Shown here piece by piece: positions 6,454 to 8,577 of a stretch of DNA of 8,577 bases. How positions within the stretch are numbered: the first letter of the stretch is position 1; every line of letters starts with the position of its first letter. The stretch is from Deltaproteobacteria bacterium (GTDB lineage Bacteria; Desulfobacterota; Desulfarculia; Adiutricales; Adiutricaceae). The stretch lies in NCBI GenBank assembly GCA_031279525.1, contig JAITIH010000218.1:1-8577 (forward strand), written 5' to 3'. Under the pieces are notes generated by a model that had not been told where the DNA came from, ran no database searches, and saw only the letters and a list, made by a program, of their open reading frames with translations. Made by a program: the position numbers and the translations under genes.

Positions 6454-6564
6454 ATGAGAATCAGTCAAGAAAATCCCCAAGCGAAAAGGCGCCTGTGGCC
6501 AAATCCGGCCAAGGGATTAAGCGAATCTCGCCTCTTTTGGCTAGCCCCGCCGGGGAAGCGATAA
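6454..6564 (+). CDS. doubtful 36-residue basic ORF
   Basis: An ATG-initiated frame of 36 codons ends with two stops in tandem (TAATAA). It is clearly more GC-rich than the surrounding spacer and encodes a basic peptide rich in Arg, Lys, Pro and Trp (it contains RRLWPNPAKG and FWLAPPGKR). An in-frame TAA sits directly before the ATG, and there is no good Shine-Dalgarno. It lies on the opposite strand to the neighbouring genes. It may be a chance frame in a GC-richer relic of older coding DNA; no function is proposed. Confidence 0.2.
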   Translation: MRISQENPQAKRRLWPNPAKGLSESRLFWLAPPGKR

Positions 6565-6835
6565 TAAGCTTTCTCAATAACAATGATACGATTATTTAAT
6601 AATAAAGTCAAGGAATATTTTGACGATTTTTTGCGAAGGGTAGGGGGGAAACTTTGGCGATGCGAGCGATTGACTAACCAAGGAGAAATTTAAAAAAATT
6701 ATAACAAAGAAATGTAAAAAAAGGAAACGCCAAGCAGTTAGCTCCCTTTAGGAAAAATAAGCGAGCGTCGGGCTAACGATTCGGACGATAGTGAAGTAAA
6801 TTAAACGTTGGTTAATTTTTTTGATCTTTAATAAG

Positions 6836-6861
6836 ATTAATTATGCATTAGCATAATTAAT
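6836..6861. repeat. perfect 11-bp inverted repeat
   Basis: The arms ATTAATTATGC (6836-6846) and GCATAATTAAT (6851-6861) flank the loop ATTA. Weaker pairing of GGTTAATTTTTTT (6810-6822) with AAAAATTTTACC (6862-6873) could extend it. No U-run follows on either strand, which argues against an intrinsic terminator and leaves an operator or cruciform as options. Confidence 0.7.
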
Positions 6862-6959
6862 AAAAATTTTACCACAGTGATTTAATTATTAATAAAATAT
6901 ATAATATACAAGCAGAAATATGTATGCTGATAAATAAATAATAAAGAATTATATGATTT

Positions 6960-6981
6960 TGATATTACTAAATAAATATCA
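6960..6981. repeat. 7-bp inverted repeat in AT-rich block
   Basis: The arms TGATATT (6960-6966) and AATATCA (6975-6981) flank an 8-nt centre. An alternative pairing, TATATGAT (6950-6957) with ATCATATA (6978-6985), overlaps it. In DNA this AT-rich such pairs can arise by chance. Confidence 0.4.
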
Positions 6982-7005
6982 TATATAAAAAATTGCGAAT
7001 TTAAC

Positions 7006-7026
7006 TGATTAATCCGCAATTAATCA
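7006..7026. repeat. perfect 8-bp inverted repeat
   Basis: The arms TGATTAAT (7006-7013) and ATTAATCA (7019-7026) surround CCGCA. The 21-bp size and spacing suit a dimeric DNA-binding protein. It lies about 25 bp beyond the HyuA-like gene's terminator. Binding is not demonstrated. Confidence 0.5.
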
Positions 7027-7048
7027 ATAAAAATATAGCGAAACTATT

Positions 7049-7076
7049 AAAAGCGGTTGAGTTTCTCACCGCTTTT
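7049..7076 (-). terminator. intrinsic terminator after the HyuA-like gene
   Basis: The arms AAAAGCGG (7049-7056) and CCGCTTTT (7069-7076) pair perfectly. They continue inward as TGAG/CTCA past a single bulged T (7057), closing on a 3-nt loop. On the minus strand the stem ends in TTTT and then AATAGTTT. It sits about 75 nt beyond the HyuA-like stop codon, where a transcript end is expected. The T-run is short, so efficiency is uncertain. Confidence 0.7.
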
Positions 7077-7149
7077 GAGGCCAAAAAGCATTCAGTTACG
7101 GCCGGAACCGCGAAATAAAAGAAACAAAAGGGGGCAGTTTCTTAGAAAT

Positions 7150-8577
7150 TTAGGGCCGATTGGCCTGGCCGACGAGCCCGGGGGCGGTCTGGGCCTTGGC
7201 CCGCATGACCCGACCCGATTCGCCGTAGTCGCTGACTTGGTTAAAAATCTCGGCGAAGACTATCTGGGCGGTCGGCTCGCCCATGGCTTTTAAGAGCTCG
7301 GCTTTGGCCTCGTCCAGGGAGTAGCGGGAGCCAATCTGCCGCTGAATCCCTAAAGTGGGGATGGTCAAGGTCCCGGCGGCCGTGTCGGCGTAGAGCTCGG
7401 CCTCGCTGGTGGGCCGGGCCAGGGCCGCGCCTAAGGCGTTGGCCGTGGCCGCCTCGGGCGGGGCGGTGGCCGGCAGCTTTAAGGCCTCGGCCACTAAAGG
7501 GGCCAAGGTGGCGGCCGGGCCGCCTAGGATGGCCGCCTTCTTGGGCTCTAAGCGATAGTCCACCAAAAACTCGCTGATGGTGTAGACCGGCTGGTCGTTG
7601 ACCCTGGCCAAGAAGTCGTCGTAAGCCTCCTTTAACTTGGCCAAGACCGCGTCCACGGCCTCTTGGGCCGTTTTTTCCGGGGGGGCCGCGGGGCGCAGCC
7701 TCTTAAAGGCCGCCGTGGATATGGCGGGGTCGCCCACCTCGCAGCGGCCTAAGACGTTTAAGGCGTCGGTCAGGGTCGGCGGCCGGTTGGGGGCGTTGTC
7801 CGGGTCTAAGGCTAGGGCCGGGCCGCGCCTTACGGCCTTAGGGGCGATGGCCCCATTTTCCAGGGTCAGGTCAGTGTCCCCGCCTAAGGCCAAAGAGTGA
7901 GTCAGAAGGCCCCGGACTAGGGTCGGCCGGCCGGCCAGGGTCAGGCCCTCGGGGGTCAGGAGCGGCCGGCCCTGGCTTAAGATGGCCAGATCCGAGCTGG
8001 TCCCGCCCATGTCAATCATGAGGGCGTCCTCGGTTTGGTCGGGGGCGGCGGCCCCAGACAGGGCCCACAGGCCCAGCAAGCTGGCCGCCGGCCCGGCGGC
8101 CAGGGCTAAGACCGGCCGCTCCAAGGCCTCTTCCACGCTCATGACCCCGCCGTCGGCTTTTAAGACGAAGACCTCGCAGCCTAAGCGCCGCTCGGCTAAG
8201 GCCGACCTTAAGGCCCCTAAAAAGCTCTCGTACAGCTTCTGGACCGCCCCGTTTAAGACCGCCCCGCCTAAGCGGCGGGCGAAGTTTAGCCGGCCAAAGA
8301 GCCTTGAGGCGGCCAGAACCGGCCCGGTCGTGGCGGCCAAGTCGGCTTGGAGCATGGTCTTTTCCAGGGCTGGGTTTTTAGGGCCAAATTTCGCCCCCAC
8401 CACAATCGTTTGGGCCTCTTTGGCCAGCTCCTTAGCCGCCTCCAAGGCCGTTTGGTAGTCAAGGGGCTCGATTATCTGGCCCCGATGGTCCTGGGAGCCG
8501 GGCAGCCGCCGAAATAAAGGCCCCCAGTCGGCGGGGTCCAGATCCAGGCCCGGCCCGCCGGTGGCCAAAATCCCCAC
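7150..8577 (-). CDS. hydantoinase/oxoprolinase (HyuA-like) protein, N-terminus outside window
   Basis: The 475 visible residues are the C-terminal part of a HyuA-type protein of the ASKHA fold; relatives hydrolyse hydantoins or 5-oxoproline with ATP. The frame runs off the right edge, where the first visible codon is GTG, so the true start and the N-terminal GxDxGGTxTD-type motif lie beyond the window. In visible numbering the family marks are KADGGVMS (140-147), AGPAASLLG (161-169), the nucleotide-site MIDMGGTSSDLAIL (187-200), PTLTDALNVLG (267-277), AAILGGPAATLAPL (348-361) and ANALGAALAR (379-388). Codon use is very GC-rich, with many Ala, Leu and Pro residues. No HyuB-like gene follows; a terminator does. 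The substrate cannot be told from sequence, and the gene is probably unrelated to the operon on its left. Confidence 0.85.
   Translation of the reverse strand: MGILATGGPGLDLDPADWGPLFRRLPGSQDHRGQIIEPLDYQTALEAAKELAKEAQTIVVGAKFGPKNPALEKTMLQADLAATTGPVLAASRLFGRLNFARRLGGAVLNGAVQKLYESFLGALRSALAERRLGCEVFVLKADGGVMSVEEALERPVLALAAGPAASLLGLWALSGAAAPDQTEDALMIDMGGTSSDLAILSQGRPLLTPEGLTLAGRPTLVRGLLTHSLALGGDTDLTLENGAIAPKAVRRGPALALDPDNAPNRPPTLTDALNVLGRCEVGDPAISTAAFKRLRPAAPPEKTAQEAVDAVLAKLKEAYDDFLARVNDQPVYTISEFLVDYRLEPKKAAILGGPAATLAPLVAEALKLPATAPPEAATANALGAALARPTSEAELYADTAAGTLTIPTLGIQRQIGSRYSLDEAKAELLKAMGEPTAQIVFAEIFNQVSDYGESGRVMRAKAQTAPGLVGQANRP

Larger units (their letters stand above)
6565..7048. other. strongly AT-rich non-coding block
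   Basis: About 480 bp contain no usable reading frame on either strand. The right half (about 6810-7045) is almost entirely A and T. It holds several clean dyads, listed separately, and no recognisable tRNA, rRNA or CRISPR structure. It separates the HyuA-like gene and its terminator from the hdrA operon. It may contain promoter or protein-binding sequences, but none is certain. Confidence 0.6.

Noticed and set aside
6445..6470. AAATGAGAATCA, similar to half of a Fur box.
   Set aside because: The second half-site is missing and no iron-related gene is adjacent.
7637..8458. Plus-strand frames opposite the HyuA-like gene, up to 158 codons.
   Set aside because: The minus strand carries clear HyuA motifs throughout; the antisense frames are Ala/Arg/Ser-rich by composition.

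Overview
The window looks like a piece of an anaerobic bacterial chromosome, most likely a Desulfobacterota ('deltaproteobacterial') or other Wood-Ljungdahl-pathway organism. The main reason is a four-gene minus-strand operon, hdrA-like, mvhD, metV, metF (5931 down to 675), that encodes a heterodisulfide-reductase-linked methylenetetrahydrofolate reductase. The coding DNA is GC-rich, the spacers are very AT-rich, and coding density is low: about 0.67 kb of non-coding DNA on the left and 1.2 kb between the two transcription units. This recalls a host-associated lineage in early genome erosion, such as the termite-gut Adiutrix-type deltaproteobacteria. The lineage is inference, not demonstrated.

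Layout from right to left, in the direction of transcription. (1) 8577-7150: the C-terminal 475 residues of a hydantoinase/oxoprolinase (HyuA-like) protein that runs in from the right edge and is followed by a hairpin terminator at 7049-7076. (2) 7149-5932: a spacer holding an AT-rich block full of palindromes (about 6565-7048), a 36-codon ORF of doubtful status, a large imperfect palindrome centred near 6324, and the structured 5' leader of the operon. (3) 5931-2863: a 1022-residue HdrA-like flavo-iron-sulfur protein made of two unequal HdrA modules. (4) A 125-nt gap with two hairpins. (5) 2737-2315 mvhD, 2284-1613 metV and 1616-675 metF, the last two overlapping by ATGA. (6) A textbook intrinsic terminator at 581-614. 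(7) 1-580: a 16-bp tandem repeat, AT-rich DNA and a possible gene remnant at the left edge.

MetF and MetV should form the reductase that interconverts methylene- and methyl-tetrahydrofolate in the methyl branch of the Wood-Ljungdahl pathway, working either reductively or in oxidation. HdrA would carry electrons through FAD and [4Fe-4S] clusters, and MvhD ([2Fe-2S]) would be the usual adaptor between HdrA and a partner enzyme. No hdrB or hdrC lies in the window, so this is a reduced version of the MetFV-HdrABC-MvhD arrangement known from acetogens. The physiological electron donor, and whether electrons are bifurcated, cannot be read from this sequence.
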